Notes: generated from the letters alone by a model not told the origin. Counted from the first letter of the stretch, positions 14,261 to 27,727 are shown. The stretch: 64,000 bases of DNA from Vespa crabro (GCF_910589235.1 NC_060972.1:4013399-4077398); one strand, 5' to 3'. Translations and numbers: made by a program.

Positions 14261-14535
14261 CTAACTGTGTAGAACTCGGCAATGGTAGATACAACGAGGC
14301 CACCACGGTATTTGCCAAGTTACGAAAGTAAGCGGCTTTAGAAAGTATAAAATGGTCGAGGTGAACGGCGGTTTAGTCGGGAATCTTGCAACGGCGATTA
14401 TAATACCAGCAAAAGCGGTCCGTTCTTGCTCGATGCTGTTGCCGTGCCGTTGTTTCGAGCCATCGGCAATATTTCGTGTGGCAGGTGCAATATTGCCAAC
14501 GACACCAAAAATTTCCAAACGTTTTGGACTTTGAT
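14261..14535. other. Complex block open on both strands, with an internal inverted repeat
   Basis: Non-repetitive sequence of balanced composition in AT-rich DNA. It is open on the minus strand for 85 codons and on the plus strand for 60. It carries perfect 9-base arms GGCAATATT (14465-14473) and AATATTGCC (14489-14497). No protein family is recognised. It may be an exon, an old element or a conserved regulatory sequence. Confidence 0.35.
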
Positions 14536-15049
14536 TTAATCACGTATACGTTTGCTCACGATGAGTATGGATATATTTACATTTTCAGTTTCTCATATCA
14601 CACATATGAAATTTCGATTGCATGACATAAAGAACGATTAGGAGAAATCTAATCGATGAAACGTCCTACTTCGTGAGGCACGTATCATCAACGACGAAGT
14701 ATTTATGACGATCCTCAAAAATCTTCCTTTCTTTCTTTTTCTTTTTGGATCTTTTGTTAATCATCGAGGAAACTAGCAAGAGTCCATGATCTTAGAAGGA
14801 TAAAATATTTGTACAATATATCGCAGAACGTTCGGTACTCGCGCAGTGTCTTCCATGATCCCAGAGCCACTAAAACAAAGCACGTTACAGCTGGGGGAAC
14901 ACGGCTCTCACTGCTGAGTCCGAGAACACCTACAACAACTTTTTGTCCGTATCTTTGAGAATAAAAAACGATCACCAATTTTCCGATTTTTAAGATTCTT
15001 TCTTACGTTGGCTCCGAAGAGAGTTATTTCTTTGGAGTGACGAAGGAGG

Positions 15050-15053
15050 GAGA

Positions 15054-15118
<65 letters not shown>

Positions 15119-15119
15119 T
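15050..15119. repeat. (GA)n microsatellite
   Basis: About 65 bases of nearly pure GA. Shorter GA and GATA/GACA-like runs follow to about 15260. Confidence 0.9.
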
Positions 15120-16094
15120 GACATCATTTCCGTCTAGAGAGAGAGAGAGAGAGATAGGTAGGTAGATAGATAGAATGATAGACAGATAAATAGATAGATG
15201 AATATGAAAATAAGATAGACAGATAGATAAACGAGTAGAAAGAAAGAAAGAGAAAGAGAGAGCTAATTCGCGAGGCCGATAGGAGAGAGAAAAAGACTGA
15301 CTGTCGTTACGCAGAGCCAAGCCAGTTTCTCACCCCCACTGACCCAGCGACCGAGAGCCGACGGTTGGAAGAACACCCCCTGTGTGTACGTGTGCGTGCG
15401 TGTGTCCGTACGCGAATTAAGAAGACGTCCGTTATGTCTCGCGGCATCGACTTGTGGAACAGAGAAGGACAGATAATGTTGACCAGTCTCCGTGTCTTCA
15501 TTCCTTCCTTTCTTTCTTTCTATTATTTCGCACTCCCAACCACCATTATCTTACTAGAGTTGTTCTCATTCTTCATATAATATAATTATTATGTATTATG
15601 GTCGATATGATCGATCCACGAGCGACCGTCGTAACAAACGTTAGATCACACACTGGCCCAGCGAGAGAGGCCAGCCACGGTTCGATCACGTGATGATGGG
15701 TTGCGTCACATTTTCCCCTCTTACAACTCGGCGAACGAACCAACGAGCGACAAGACCGCCATCTTTACCCACTAAGAGACCAGAAGGCACGGACACGAAG
15801 TTACCACGACGTGGGATTGTCGATGGTTTCCCTTTCTTTCTTTCTTTCTTTCCTTCCTTCTTTCTTTCTTTCTTTCTGGTGCTTTTATTTTTCCCCCTTT
15901 ACTTCTCCTTCCACCCTTTTATTTTTCTTCTCTCTTCCTTTCACTTGCTCCTTCTTCTTTTTCTTTCTCTTCTACTTCTTCTTCTTCTTCTTCTTCAATC
16001 TTTTTTTCGTTCACACAAAGGGTCTCGAACCCCTCGCGTGCAAACCGCTTTTCTCCTCTTGCAACTGTCTCTTCCCCTTTCGATACCTTCCCTT

Positions 16095-16108
16095 TTATTA
16101 TTATTACG

Positions 16109-16160
<52 letters not shown>
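16095..16160. repeat. (TTA)n microsatellite
   Basis: About 20 TTA units with one interruption (CGA). Confidence 0.9.
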
Positions 16161-16162
<2 letters not shown>

Positions 16163-16990
16163 ATTATAATTTTTATGATTATTTTTTATTTATTACTATT
16201 ATTTACATTCGTCTCTTCTCGCACGATAGGAACTTTCAACTCGTACTCACTTTTTCACACGTACGGTCGTATCTCTTCTCTTCTTTTCGCGTATAAATTA
16301 AAAGAACGAAAAAAAAGGGGTTGGCAAAAAAAAAAAAAAAAAAGAAAAAAAAGAAAAAAAAGAGAAGAAAGAAACGAAAGAAAACCAAGGAAAAAAGAGC
16401 ACGAAAAAGAATGAGAAAAAAATAAATATTAAATCGAACGACAACTCGATCGACGAAAGAACGAAAGCGTGCGAAAGCGGAAGAAGAACCGGTGACCCAC
16501 TTTCGATATCTCTTGAGATGACGAGAAATCCCGGACGCGTTTAACAGTAACGGATTCTCCAGAATGCGGAAGTTCATTATATTTTTTTTCTCTCTCTCTC
16601 TCTCTCTCTCTTTGTTTTTTCTTGAAGAAAAAGAAGATAAAACACGAGTGAGAATTAATCGCCGTTCTCGCGCGGATCGAGAGAAGAGGTCGAACGAGTC
16701 GAAGTTGTTGCGAGCTTCCGGTCACGTCGTCGTCGTCATCGTCATCGTCGTTGTTGTTTTAGCTGCGGGCGACACAGTAAAAAAAAAAACGTCTCGAAAA
16801 TTATTGAAATATAAAGGAATGTAAAAGAGAACAATGACGATAATGATGATGACTACGACGATGATATGATAATGATGATGAAGAAGAAGAGGAGGAGGAG
16901 GAAGGAGCTTTTCCGAAAGGTGAAAGCAATGAAGAATTGTCGCGAACTGAATTGGACACACCATGATGGCCGTCGACGTTATCGGACGTC

Positions 16991-17110
16991 GAATGAACGA
17001 ACGAACGAACGAACGAACGAACGAATGAACGAATGAACGAACGAACGAACGAGCAATCGAGCGATCGAGCGAGCGTACAAGCGTACGAGCGAGCGTACGA
17101 ACGAATGAAC
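16991..17110. repeat. (GAAC)n array grading into GAGC variants
   Basis: Tandem GAAC units with ATG/AGC variants continue to about 17110. Confidence 0.85.
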
Positions 17111-17260
17111 GAATGTAGAATCAAACGTAGAAACGAACGTAGAAGGTAAAACTACGTTAAGTAGAAAGGAAAAAATGGAAGATAGGAAAGGAATGAAATA
17201 AGGAATAACGAAAGGATAGAGAATATAAGAAGGAAAGAGGGAAAAGGGGGAAGAGAGAGA

Positions 17261-17885
17261 GAGAGTCTCGCGGAACGCGACCGACCCCGAGGGCGAGCGA
17301 CGACGAACGAGGATGCGCTCGAGCGCGAAGCCCGTGCCGCTCTCTCAGCTTTATCCCCACCACAATGAGCGCGCGCTCGCGGCATCCGGTGAGAGAAACT
17401 ACGAGATCGCAAGCGCGCACTCGCACGGACCCGCGGTCGAGTTTCGTTGGTCGAGGACCGTTGCTACTCGCTTCGCGATTGGTCGAGCTGGGCGCGCGCG
17501 ACGAGCACGCGCGCTTCCTTCGAGTGTCACCGTAGGTGGGAGAGATGAAAGGCAGAAAGGCGGGGGAGAAGGGGGAGAGTGAATATATGAGGGTGGGGAG
17601 GTAGAGGCGAGCAAGAGGGAGGAACGGGGAACTGAGAGAGAGAGAAAAGAGAGGGGGTGGGACTATAAAACCGTAGGGTGGGGCAGCAACCCGCCAAGGA
17701 GGAGAAACAAGAAGCCCGTGCCGAGCTCGCGGCGATAAGGTCGAACGAGAACTGGCCGTACCGCGTGCGGAAACGCGCTACTTATGCTCTCATGGTGGGG
17801 AAGGAAGCGCGTAAACGACGCGCGACAATCCAACAACGTCGCCTCGAGCGCGCCAATCCACAAAGACTTAAAACCTTTCTAGTTT
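17261..17885 (+). promoter_or_regulatory. CpG-rich promoter-like island with a TATA box
   Basis: This is one of the most GC- and CpG-rich stretches of the window. It has an ATTGG (inverted CCAAT) motif near 17478, a G/A-rich run (17530-17660) and a good TATA box CTATAAAA at 17663-17670 for rightward transcription. The short frame beginning 17678 is basic and featureless, and I do not call it a gene. A non-coding first exon is possible. Confidence 0.4.
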
Positions 17886-18136
17886 AGTTAGATCCCCCTC
17901 CCTCCTTATAACAAACGCCGACGAATTTTGCGATTCTTTTTTTTTTTTATTTTTTTATTTTTTTTTTCTTATTTTCTTCTTTTCTTTTTCCCTTATCTTT
18001 TCCTTCTTCTTCCGACGGAATTTATTCGGACGAGAGATTTAATTCAATTCCAAACGACACGAACTCGTTTCAACGTCCTACGACGGTCACCTGTATCCGT
18101 CATATAGAGACAGAGATAGAGAGATAGAGAAAGAGA

Positions 18137-18138
<2 letters not shown>

Positions 18139-18180
<42 letters not shown>

Positions 18181-18181
18181 G
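18139..18181. repeat. (GA)n microsatellite
   Basis: GA run with a few interruptions; a second (GA)n lies at 18674-18703. Confidence 0.85.
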
Positions 18182-18671
18182 TGAATTTTAACGGAGCAGA
18201 GCGATCGTCTCGAGCGCGATCGCCAGACTGCCGTTGGTTCTCGTCAACCGAATGCTACTCGAATGTTTGACCCATTTTTCTATCGATCCTGCCGTTTCTG
18301 CATCTAGGACACTGCGCGCGATGCCTCCTGCCGTCGAAACCTCTCTTTCGAATCCTCCCCACCGTCCACCCGTCCGCCGTCCTCCCCCTCCCCATCACGA
18401 TTCCTATATGCCTCTTCTCTATTCTCTCTATTCTAGCCAACCCCACGCCTGTCCTGCTTTTTCTTTCAGTTTTAACTCTCTCCCCCTCCTCTGCCCTCAT
18501 CCCCGCCCTTTACTCCCTCCTATCTCTCTACAACCGTTTCTCCCTCTTATCGTGTCTCTGATGACGCGAATCGAAGCTCCTACGAGAATCTAACGAGCGG
18601 ACGTTTTTCTTTTCTTTTCTTATCTTTTTTTTCTTCTAACATTCTAACTTACGTAACGTAGATCTCGATCG

Positions 18672-18707
<36 letters not shown>

Positions 18708-18749
18708 AGACAACGAAGGATAGCGAACTTGCCCGAAAGAGAATCACGA

Positions 18750-19100
18750 AAGACCGGAAGCACTTCCTCTTCGACTACTTCCTGGTTCACAAGAACGTAA
18801 AGCTTCGACGTAACGATCAGTACATTGTAGTGTACTACTAAGATTGAAATACCAACGCTTGCTGCTATGGGTTAGTTTTTTAGAACCCGACGAAGAGGAG
18901 GAGGAGGAGGAGAATGAGGTAAAGGCGAAAGGTGGAGGCGGAGGTGATCGCGGTGAAATATTAGGACTCCACCGACTCCTCCGTCGGTCGTCCTATTTCC
19001 GCGCTCGGGAAAGTTCGTGCTGGCACCGATTGTGCGCGAAGCTACGGGAATATAAGTAGGTCGTTCCGAGCTGCACGTGTCGTCCTTGACTCACATAGCG
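18750..19100. promoter_or_regulatory. Regulatory-like block: ETS-type cluster, E-box and AP-1 site
   Basis: ACCGGAAG (18753-18760), ACTTCCT (18762-18768) and ACTTCCTGGT (18777-18786) form an ETS-like cluster. An E-box CACGTG (19074-19079) and a perfect AP-1 site TGACTCA (19087-19093) follow in a GC-richer block. Factor identity is inferred from consensus only. Confidence 0.35.
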
Positions 19101-20418
19101 AGGCGCGCAGGCGCTCACCGGTGCCGCATTGCTGGTCGCTAGGACTCTTTCTTTGTTCCTTCCCCTCTACGGGTCTGCTCTAACACTCCAAGCTTATGTA
19201 TATATGTCTCCCTCTTCCTCTCTCCTCTCAAGCATATCTATGCTCTCTCGTGGTTCCTAAGCGCGTTGTTTCTAACTATTCGCGAGTAGGCCATACGCCT
19301 ATTTTCTTACTTCAGCGACGTCGTTAACAGAATCCACGTTCGATCTTGTAACTGGCTAGTTGGACTTATTGTTGGTTCTAAATCGATCGAGTTGTCTATG
19401 TAGGAAAAAAAGGAAAAAAAAAAAGAAAGAAAAAATAAATAAAAAAAAAAAAAAAGGAAGAAAGAGAAATCTCTCCCTACGCCACCATCTTGGATCTTAA
19501 AACAAAACAGATGTTTCGACTTTATATATTCGGAGATTAATTTATGCGACGTACTATTTTCGAAATCATGCCTATGGCCTAATCGAAATGTTAAGTGCTT
19601 TTAAATACGCGTAGGCGAGAGAAGAGACTTAGGTGTGTTGCGTCTATGATACAGAAGTAAAAGAAAGATTATTGTGAAAGCCACTCTCTTTCGTTACATA
19701 CATACATAGATATATATATAAGTAGGTACTTATATTCCATCTTCCTTTTCTTCTTTTCTTTTCTTAGCGGGATTTCAAACATGTAAACCCGCGTAGCGAC
19801 GAAGGTTCGATCGCGTGACGTAATTACGCGCTGTCGCAACGCGTGCGCAAGACGGAGACGCGTGGATCCGGTTGCTTAGGGGAAAAACCAACGTGTATCG
19901 ACGGAAACCAAGTGTATTCGATTTTCTTTATGCCTTTTAACACTGTTTTTATTATCACCATTAACACACAGACAGATGCACGCACGCACGCACGCACGCA
20001 CGCACACAATTACCAATTCATGATTTTGATCGAATTGTTTCGATTTATAATAACTATGACATTGAAAAGCCGAAAAAAGAAAAGGAAAGACTATTTTAAT
20101 TTACGATTAAGATTAATACATCGTAAATTATTACGATAATAAATGTTTTGGATTAAACATGCAAATCGATCAATTATTTCTTCATCGGATCTTTCGTTCT
20201 TTTTTTTTCTTTTTCTTTTTCTTCTTCCTCCTCCTCCTCCTCTTCGTTTTGTTTGTTCCTCGTGGAAATCGGTAGAGACTGGCTCGGCTTTGGCACCGTA
20301 CGTATTGATCGCCACGGAAACTCCAGAGGGGAGAGGGTATCGCGCTGCTGAGCTGCTATCCGAACCCCAATTGGATCGACCTACCTCCTGCTAGCTGCTG
20401 CTGCTGCTGCTGCTACTG

Positions 20419-20456
<38 letters not shown>

Positions 20457-21387
20457 ACTGTTACTGCCGTTGGCAGCAAAATGTGTGTGTGCGCGCGCGT
20501 TCGTGCACGCTACCATCACGGCCTATTTCTCGAATTCGCCAGGAAACCGCCACCGCCTTAATCTCTTAACCACACCTTTCATCCCTTATCTACCAATCGA
20601 ATAAAGAGTTGAAAGAAAAGGAATCGAAAGTTCGTTCAGTGTTAACGATCGATTAATAGCTTTATGATCGAAGCCAGTTATCTTCATTGCTTTTCTTTTA
20701 ATTGATTGTCCAAATGATCGTAGGACTTCTTTCAATACGTATATCAAAACATCAATTAGTAGTACATGTAAAACTCTAATAGATTTGTACGTAGATGTAT
20801 ATTCAAAAGGCAACGCATTTGATTAAATATTTATACATTCCTTTTTTTTTTTTTTTTTTATTGAAGCTTAATAATTCATTAAAATTTTCTTATATCACCG
20901 ATATAATATCGGTGTATACAATGAATTAGCTCTTTGTGAAGTAATCAAATATCACGATAAAAAAAGAAAAAGAAAATATATATATATATATATATATGAA
21001 AGCTAAGTTGTAACCTATCATTTAGGAATTCATCAATATGTAATATTTCTTCAATATTTCTATATTTCTCGCGCACTGTATAAAACGATTTACCTCTCTC
21101 GGTTATCATCGCAGTAAATATTCTAACGCGAACGCGATAAAGGTCAATAGGTTATATAATAACACTCGCTATAGGCTAAAGTGTCGGGAAGTTCTTCAAT
21201 AGGAATACACATGCACTTGCGAGAACCTTGAACGCGGATCGTTCCACCGTCATGCTTTTTTTCGCGGCCGTCGATAATCACTTCCGCAATTCTGACCCAC
21301 GATTGCGAGTATCGTAACCACGGCAATGATTAAATATTACGACGTGTGTTTCGTCTTCGAAAATGTTCGAAATGATTTTCGTTGTTT

Positions 21388-21419
<32 letters not shown>

Positions 21420-22472
21420 AAAAAGAAGAGAAGAAGAACAAAAAGAGAGAAATAAAAAAGAAAACGTAATGCGAATCTCATTGGATTCGTACTCTTGCCG
21501 AGTAAGCTAACTTCAAACACGTCGTTTCTCGAATAAACGTGTTTTCTTATCTACGTTCATACGTGCTTACGTAAGCATCTAAGTATCTATGTATGTATGT
21601 ATGCATACATATAAATCATCAATGTAAGTTACATACGTGGATGCCTTTCTTTGGTTTTACCCTTTTATTTCGATTCTTTTCTCGTTTGCGCCATGTTTAT
21701 TTCGTTAAACGAGAACGTTATCGTAAATATGATTTCGATCTCTATTCGTGTTTACGTACAAATAATCAACATTGATAAAATCTTAGATATATTTATCTTG
21801 GTATTGGAATAAAACTAATTAACACGATTGTGAATAATTTCATTTTTCATGCGATTAATGACTGCACAGAAATTAATATACATTTCTTCGTTAATGCACG
21901 CAACAAAAATTAAATAATAGAGATTTAACGAAATGCTATTGTTATCATGAAAAAATATTTTCATTGCTATTGTATAAGTATCTATATATGAATTCATTTT
22001 TAAAGACTAACCAATGACGTTTAGCTAAATATTTTGCAATCGACCGATATGTATCTAAGTGTATACATTTAGTCTCATGTCCCGTTTTAACTATTAACAT
22101 TAGAAACTTTTGATTGCGTAAATCGTCATACTGTCATTACTCGAAAAGACACTCTGACGCGTGCCGAAGTCTGTTGCTGATGACATTCTCAATTCATAGC
22201 ACCTGTACAAGACTCTCGCTCATCGTCGTACCCTGTTTTATAAACGTATAAGATCTAAGTATAGAAGTGACGCGCGAAAACGGATAAGCCGACTCATCGG
22301 GATGTACGTTCATGGTTGTCGTAGTCGTCATCGTAGTCATCGTCGTAGTTCGTTGAAACTGTGCGGTTAGATTTGCAGAGTAGAATGCGGATTAGATTAA
22401 ATTCGAATCAAATGTTTTTTTCCCTTGCGGAATTACTAAGGAATATTCTACGATTTACATATAGAGAAATAA

Positions 22473-22527
<55 letters not shown>

Positions 22528-22858
22528 TACTTATGCATTTATTAAGAAAGAGAAAAAATGTGTAACTAAGTCCGAATAATTATACATCAGATTTTTTAAA
22601 CATTATCAATAACATGTGACAGCAGCTAAGGATTGAAACAAAACGTTGACACACACGCGTACGCACACATACGTATATCTGTATATAATAGAGCAATAAC
22701 TTGTTAATTCATTCTGATATTCGATTTGATTATCGCATCATGTAATTTGAGTATTGCAATGAAAATTGTTCGTTTCTTTTTTTCGCTTACTTATGACAAA
22801 GAAAACTTTCTTTTGATAGAAGATGGATAAAGATAGATAGATAGATAGATAAATGGCA

Positions 22859-22889
<31 letters not shown>

Positions 22890-23186
22890 CAATTAATGTA
22901 CCTTGATATTTTGAGTAAATACTTAGCTATCCACTTTCTTATATACGAACAGCATTCTCGACAATTCGAGCAACTACTATCGACCCCACCAAAATCTCCT
23001 CCTATGCTTCGTGTTCCATCCGATTCCCTTCTCGTACACTAGCACTATTTCTTTCTCCCTCTAACAAAAGCACCCCTTTCCCTAGCCAACGTATATTTCT
23101 CCATCTCTCTCTTTCTATTTCTCCCTTCTCTAACTATCCTTCTTCTTCCCTCAAACTTCCTCCCTGTTTTCATCTCCTTTCTTTCC

Positions 23187-23218
<32 letters not shown>

Positions 23219-24321
23219 TTTCTTTCTCTCTTTCTCTTTCCTTCTATGTACCTAATACCTCTCTGTCTTTCTCATGGGCGATCGACGGGGCCTGGGCAAG
23301 GCGTAGTGGGGGGCCACGTGCTTCCAGTACCCAGTCACGCGAGAGTGGGACACGTGGTACGGTACGTCCGTCCGGATGCATAGGCGTCGAAACGAGTATA
23401 TTTTCTTTTCCCTTTTTGTTTTCACTCTTTCCTTTTTCCTTCCCTTTTTTTTTCTTTGTTTTCTTTCTCTCTCTCTCTCTCTTTTTTTATAGTACCTATC
23501 TACCTCGAAACGCACCAATGCGTCTAAAATGATTTTAAAGGAAAACGCGTAACTCGTAAACTTTATGTAAACTGCTGAAATTACCATCTCGCATAATATA
23601 ATTTTAACGTTAATTTGTTCTATGAAAAAGAAAAATAGGAAAAAAAAAAGAAAAAGAAAGAAAAAGAAAAAAAAGATATATCGAATTGTCACCGGATATA
23701 TGACGAAATTACGTTTCACATACGAACACGTTCGTTTTTCCTTTTGTTTCGAACAAGATCGATTTTTCTTTTTTTTCCTTTTTCCCTCAGATATAGAAAC
23801 GTACCGATTAATAGACAAGTTTTTCGAAGAATTCCACTACGAGGAGAACAGTATATGAGAACGTAAGTACATATAGATGAACAAACGAAGGAGCGGCACA
23901 TCTAGAACGGAAAACGCGTTTCGATCGATCTCATGGTATTTCCCATAGGTACTGAGCGTCGATTACTAGACAAGAAACTCATACTCTCTCTCTTTCTATA
24001 TATATATATGTATATATATATACGTTTACGAGATCGATCGACTTTTCTCTCTCTCTCTCTCTCTCTTTCTACTCCAAGCTAATCTTTGTTGAACTTTATT
24101 AAAGTCCATTTATATACGAGAGAATATATATGTTCTTCTTATTCTTCGTTTTTTCACGAGTTCGCAATGTATGGACGACCTTCGATCCCTTTCCTGCTTT
24201 GCGACGAATGAGTTCTTCTTTCTAGTGAGCTCGATAAAAAAAGAAAAAAAAAAAAAAGAGAAAATTAAAAAAAAAATATAAGAAAAAAGAATGTATATCA
24301 CCTTTTATCTTATCTTCGTTG

Positions 24322-24355
<34 letters not shown>

Positions 24356-24398
24356 GAGTGAGACGACAACGACGACGACGAGTACTACGTTATATATA
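19101..24398. other. No recognisable gene; mostly AT-rich
   Basis: Includes a (CACG)n run near 19980-20005, the CTG array below, (TA)n at 20978-20997 and 22476-22522, and (TC)n runs near 21391, 23193 and 23469. A GC-richer patch at 23275-23400 has two E-boxes. No coding exon is convincing. Confidence 0.65.
20390..20460. repeat. (CTG)n trinucleotide array with CTA and TTA variants
   Basis: More than 20 units. On the minus strand the CAG frame meets TAA inside the array and the AGC frame meets TAG at its end, so it does not look like a polyglutamine or polyserine exon. Confidence 0.85.
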
Positions 24399-24416
24399 GG
24401 GGGGGGGGGGGGGGGG
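24399..24416. repeat. Poly-G run of 18 bases followed by CCC
   Basis: An uninterrupted G18 directly follows TATATATA and precedes CCCAAATAAT. It may be an assembly or sequencing artefact, or a G-quadruplex-forming site. Confidence 0.8.
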
Positions 24417-25045
24417 CCCAAATAATGTGATACAAGGCTTTTTGCCGTAAAAATTATTACGGGTATATCATGATTCATAATTTTCTTTTTCTTTTTTTTC
24501 TTCCTTCTCTTTTTATCGATTAAATTTAACTTAGAGATTATCTATTTGATATTGAAGAGGGAACGGGGAGAAGGGAGGCAAACAAATATCAGAAATATCT
24601 GATAAAAGATAAGAATAGAACACACCTACTTTTTGTTTCAATGAAACAATATTTTTGAATAACTTTGGTTACGCACGAAATGAAAATACAAAATATATAT
24701 ATCATAATAAAAATTCTATTCGACTAAATAACACTTCAGAATTACTTTCAGAATATTCATTTGTAATACCTTATTTGATTCAACTCTTTATACCTGTTAG
24801 AAACTATTCGTACGTTTTTTCTAATGCATATACGAGCTTATGTTTGAACATTTTGATATGTACATACTTTCTGTTTGCAGTTAAAACATTTCGCTTTATT
24901 GTAAGAGCATTACGTTTCAAACGTTATAACTCTTCCTCTTTCTAAAGTATACTTACAATTAGTCATGTCTTCTTTCGAATTTTCTATGGTCATCCATTAT
25001 GTTGGATCACGTTGAAATGATGTAAATAGAAATGCTAAATAAGAA

Positions 25046-25099
<54 letters not shown>

Positions 25100-26901
25100 A
25101 CTTAACTTTTCTTCCATTAAAGTGCGTTACTTATTTTTCTAAATAATTATGTAAATATTATTAAATAAAAAATTAAAAAATATAATAACAAAGTATAATT
25201 AAATCTATGTAAGAATTTGCAATACTTCGATCCACTAAGTCACGTTCTTTATGATATAGGGAAATTTTCTAGTAATTTCTTATAGTAACTATGAATTTTT
25301 CGAACAAAGTAGCTCCTAGAAAAGATAAATCTTGTTCGTTGGTAATAGTACTGGTAACTGAGAAACGGAAAAGTTTAGATGAGATCTTAGAGGGGGAGGA
25401 GGGTAGAATCAAATAAAATCCGGTACAACACAAGGGAGCATCGACCCTCGGGCACGTGTCCGATGCCACGTGCTGTATTCGTCGGACCTCTCTAGTTCTA
25501 TGCATCGTGTCTATCCTATTCTTTTTCCTATTATCTCTCTCTCTCTCTCTCTTTATCTACCTCTTTCTCTTTATTTCACTTATCGATAGTATCTCCATTA
25601 ACGCCAATGTCAACTATCGTTGTTGCAGTATGAGAGAGAGAGAGAGAGGGAGAATCGTTTAGCTATTTTTTTTGTCCATCCTCATGTTTTACAGTAATCG
25701 CTAGTAAACAACATCAGTAATGCTAATTCGTATTTTAAATAATGTTAAAATAATGTTACAATAAAAAATCATATTTTTAGCCCTACGCTTGTATACGTAA
25801 GAAATAAATACATTTAATTGAAACATTTTCAAAACATAGATTACTCATACGTAATTACATATTAATAGCTATATACATATATATATATATACATATATAT
25901 CTAGGTTAGGTTGAATTATCGACGAGGATACGGTTCGGTGAATTACGATTTGGAGTAAATGCGAGGTATTCTGATAAAAAGAGAGAAAACGAAATATTTG
26001 TGATACCTACCTAAATATATATATATACATATATATATACGAATAGAAGAGAGATAGAAAACACATGGAAAAAGCGCGAGCGTAAAACGTCGAGCTTTTA
26101 TTGATCGGTCTTCCTCGTAACGTCTACGGGGAGCTGTTGGTCGGTCGGTCGGTTTTGCTCGATAGACGGGAGAAGTGCGGAGAGTCTATCGATTTTCAAG
26201 TGGTGACGTAAGCTTAGCTATTGGGAATGTGACTCGATCTTGGCAAAGAAATAAATAAAGGCCGTCCTTTGTGTATTGTCATTGTCCTTCGTGTCTCTTA
26301 TTGACTTTCGTTCGATCTTCCCTTTGGAGAATATATTTATGTTTTTAACATCAATAGAAAAATTTACATTAACGAAAATTAAACAAAGATATTTTTTGCT
26401 TATTCCATCCTCCGTGTGAATCTTTTACTACGATGTTCTCATACGTTATCGTGTTCTTCTAGCGTGAAGAACTTTTGTAAGAAGGAGAGAGGAGACTTCG
26501 GCTATATGTACTCTTACGTACGTATCTATATATATATGTATGTATGTATGTATATATATATATATATATGTATGTATGTACGTACTATGAGATGGCACCG
26601 AAATATTGATCAAACAAAGCTGTCGTGTGTTTACGAGTTTCCATCACGAGCTTACTTAAGTTCTATCGCACGTAATTAATGTACCTACTTAGTTTCTTCA
26701 TTATTTCCTTTTGACATCTCTTTGAGCATGAATGTAAAAGAGAAACGTTCATCTATATGCATGCAGGTATACCTATATGTAAGTATATATATATATATAT
26801 ATATGTGTATATATACAGATGTGTGTATGTGTGCAATATCGTTTACGTTGCTGACCTCAGCATGTACCGTTTCGTGATTCGTCTAACTCAAAGAGATATA
26901 C

Positions 26902-26943
<42 letters not shown>

Positions 26944-27606
26944 GCGAAGAGGAATATGTTCTAATAAGGTATTATATATATATAATACATTGACCTAGCA
27001 TTAAAATTGATTATTCGATTAATCGCCCACTTAATCGCGACACTTGAATCGCTCGATCGAGTAAACTCGCTCACTACGACTACTCTCCTTTCAAAGGAAT
27101 TTGTTAAAGAGAACAAACGAGCTGTTAGATCATTCGTGAGTAATTGCGGAGGTGGATATACATAACAGTAAATAATCATTTAATCTTATGTACTATATAC
27201 ATATCTATCTATCTATCTATATATGCATATATATATATGTATGTATGTATCTGATCTATGACTAGAGGAAGAACATAAATATTACAGAAATCCATTTATG
27301 TAAATATAGATTTTAAGAATGAATTTTGTTTGCAAAAATCATAGTATTAACTCACGTCTATATTTACTGTAAAATTATTATTCATTACTATTCACACATG
27401 CATACACACACACACAGATCATCGATTTATAAATCAGAATTCGATTTTTGGATTCCGTTCATCGCAAAATGTAATATCCTCTTACATCAGAAACCTCAAG
27501 CAACGTTTAATGAAAAGGGGCGGTGCGTAGATCATCGATCAAAAGACGCAAACTCCGAGACGTGTGTTATGACTGATGCCCATAGCAAGATAGAAAGAGA
27601 AAGAGC

Positions 27607-27646
<40 letters not shown>

Positions 27647-27680
27647 GCCGAGGTTAGCTTGGGATGCTGTTCGTGGACTG

Positions 27681-27727
27681 GCTCAATACCGAGCTCCGAC
27701 CTATTTGGCAATGTTCCTGAGATCGGT
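27681..27727. repeat. Dispersed ~45-base element, copy 1
   Basis: The core GAGCTCCGACCTATTTGGCA is followed by AYGTTCCYGAGATC. It matches copy 2 (28467-28512) apart from a few substitutions and one indel. It lies between a (GA)n and a TATG-rich tract. Confidence 0.7.

Noticed and set aside
16010..16085. Possible minus-strand tRNA, from a GGTTCGAGACC B-box-like motif near 16021-16031
   Set aside because: The T loop deviates at its last position. No A box at the right distance, anticodon arm or acceptor stem could be built.
20390..20460. Polyglutamine exon on the minus strand
   Set aside because: The CAG frame has TAA stops inside the array and the AGC frame ends in TAG.
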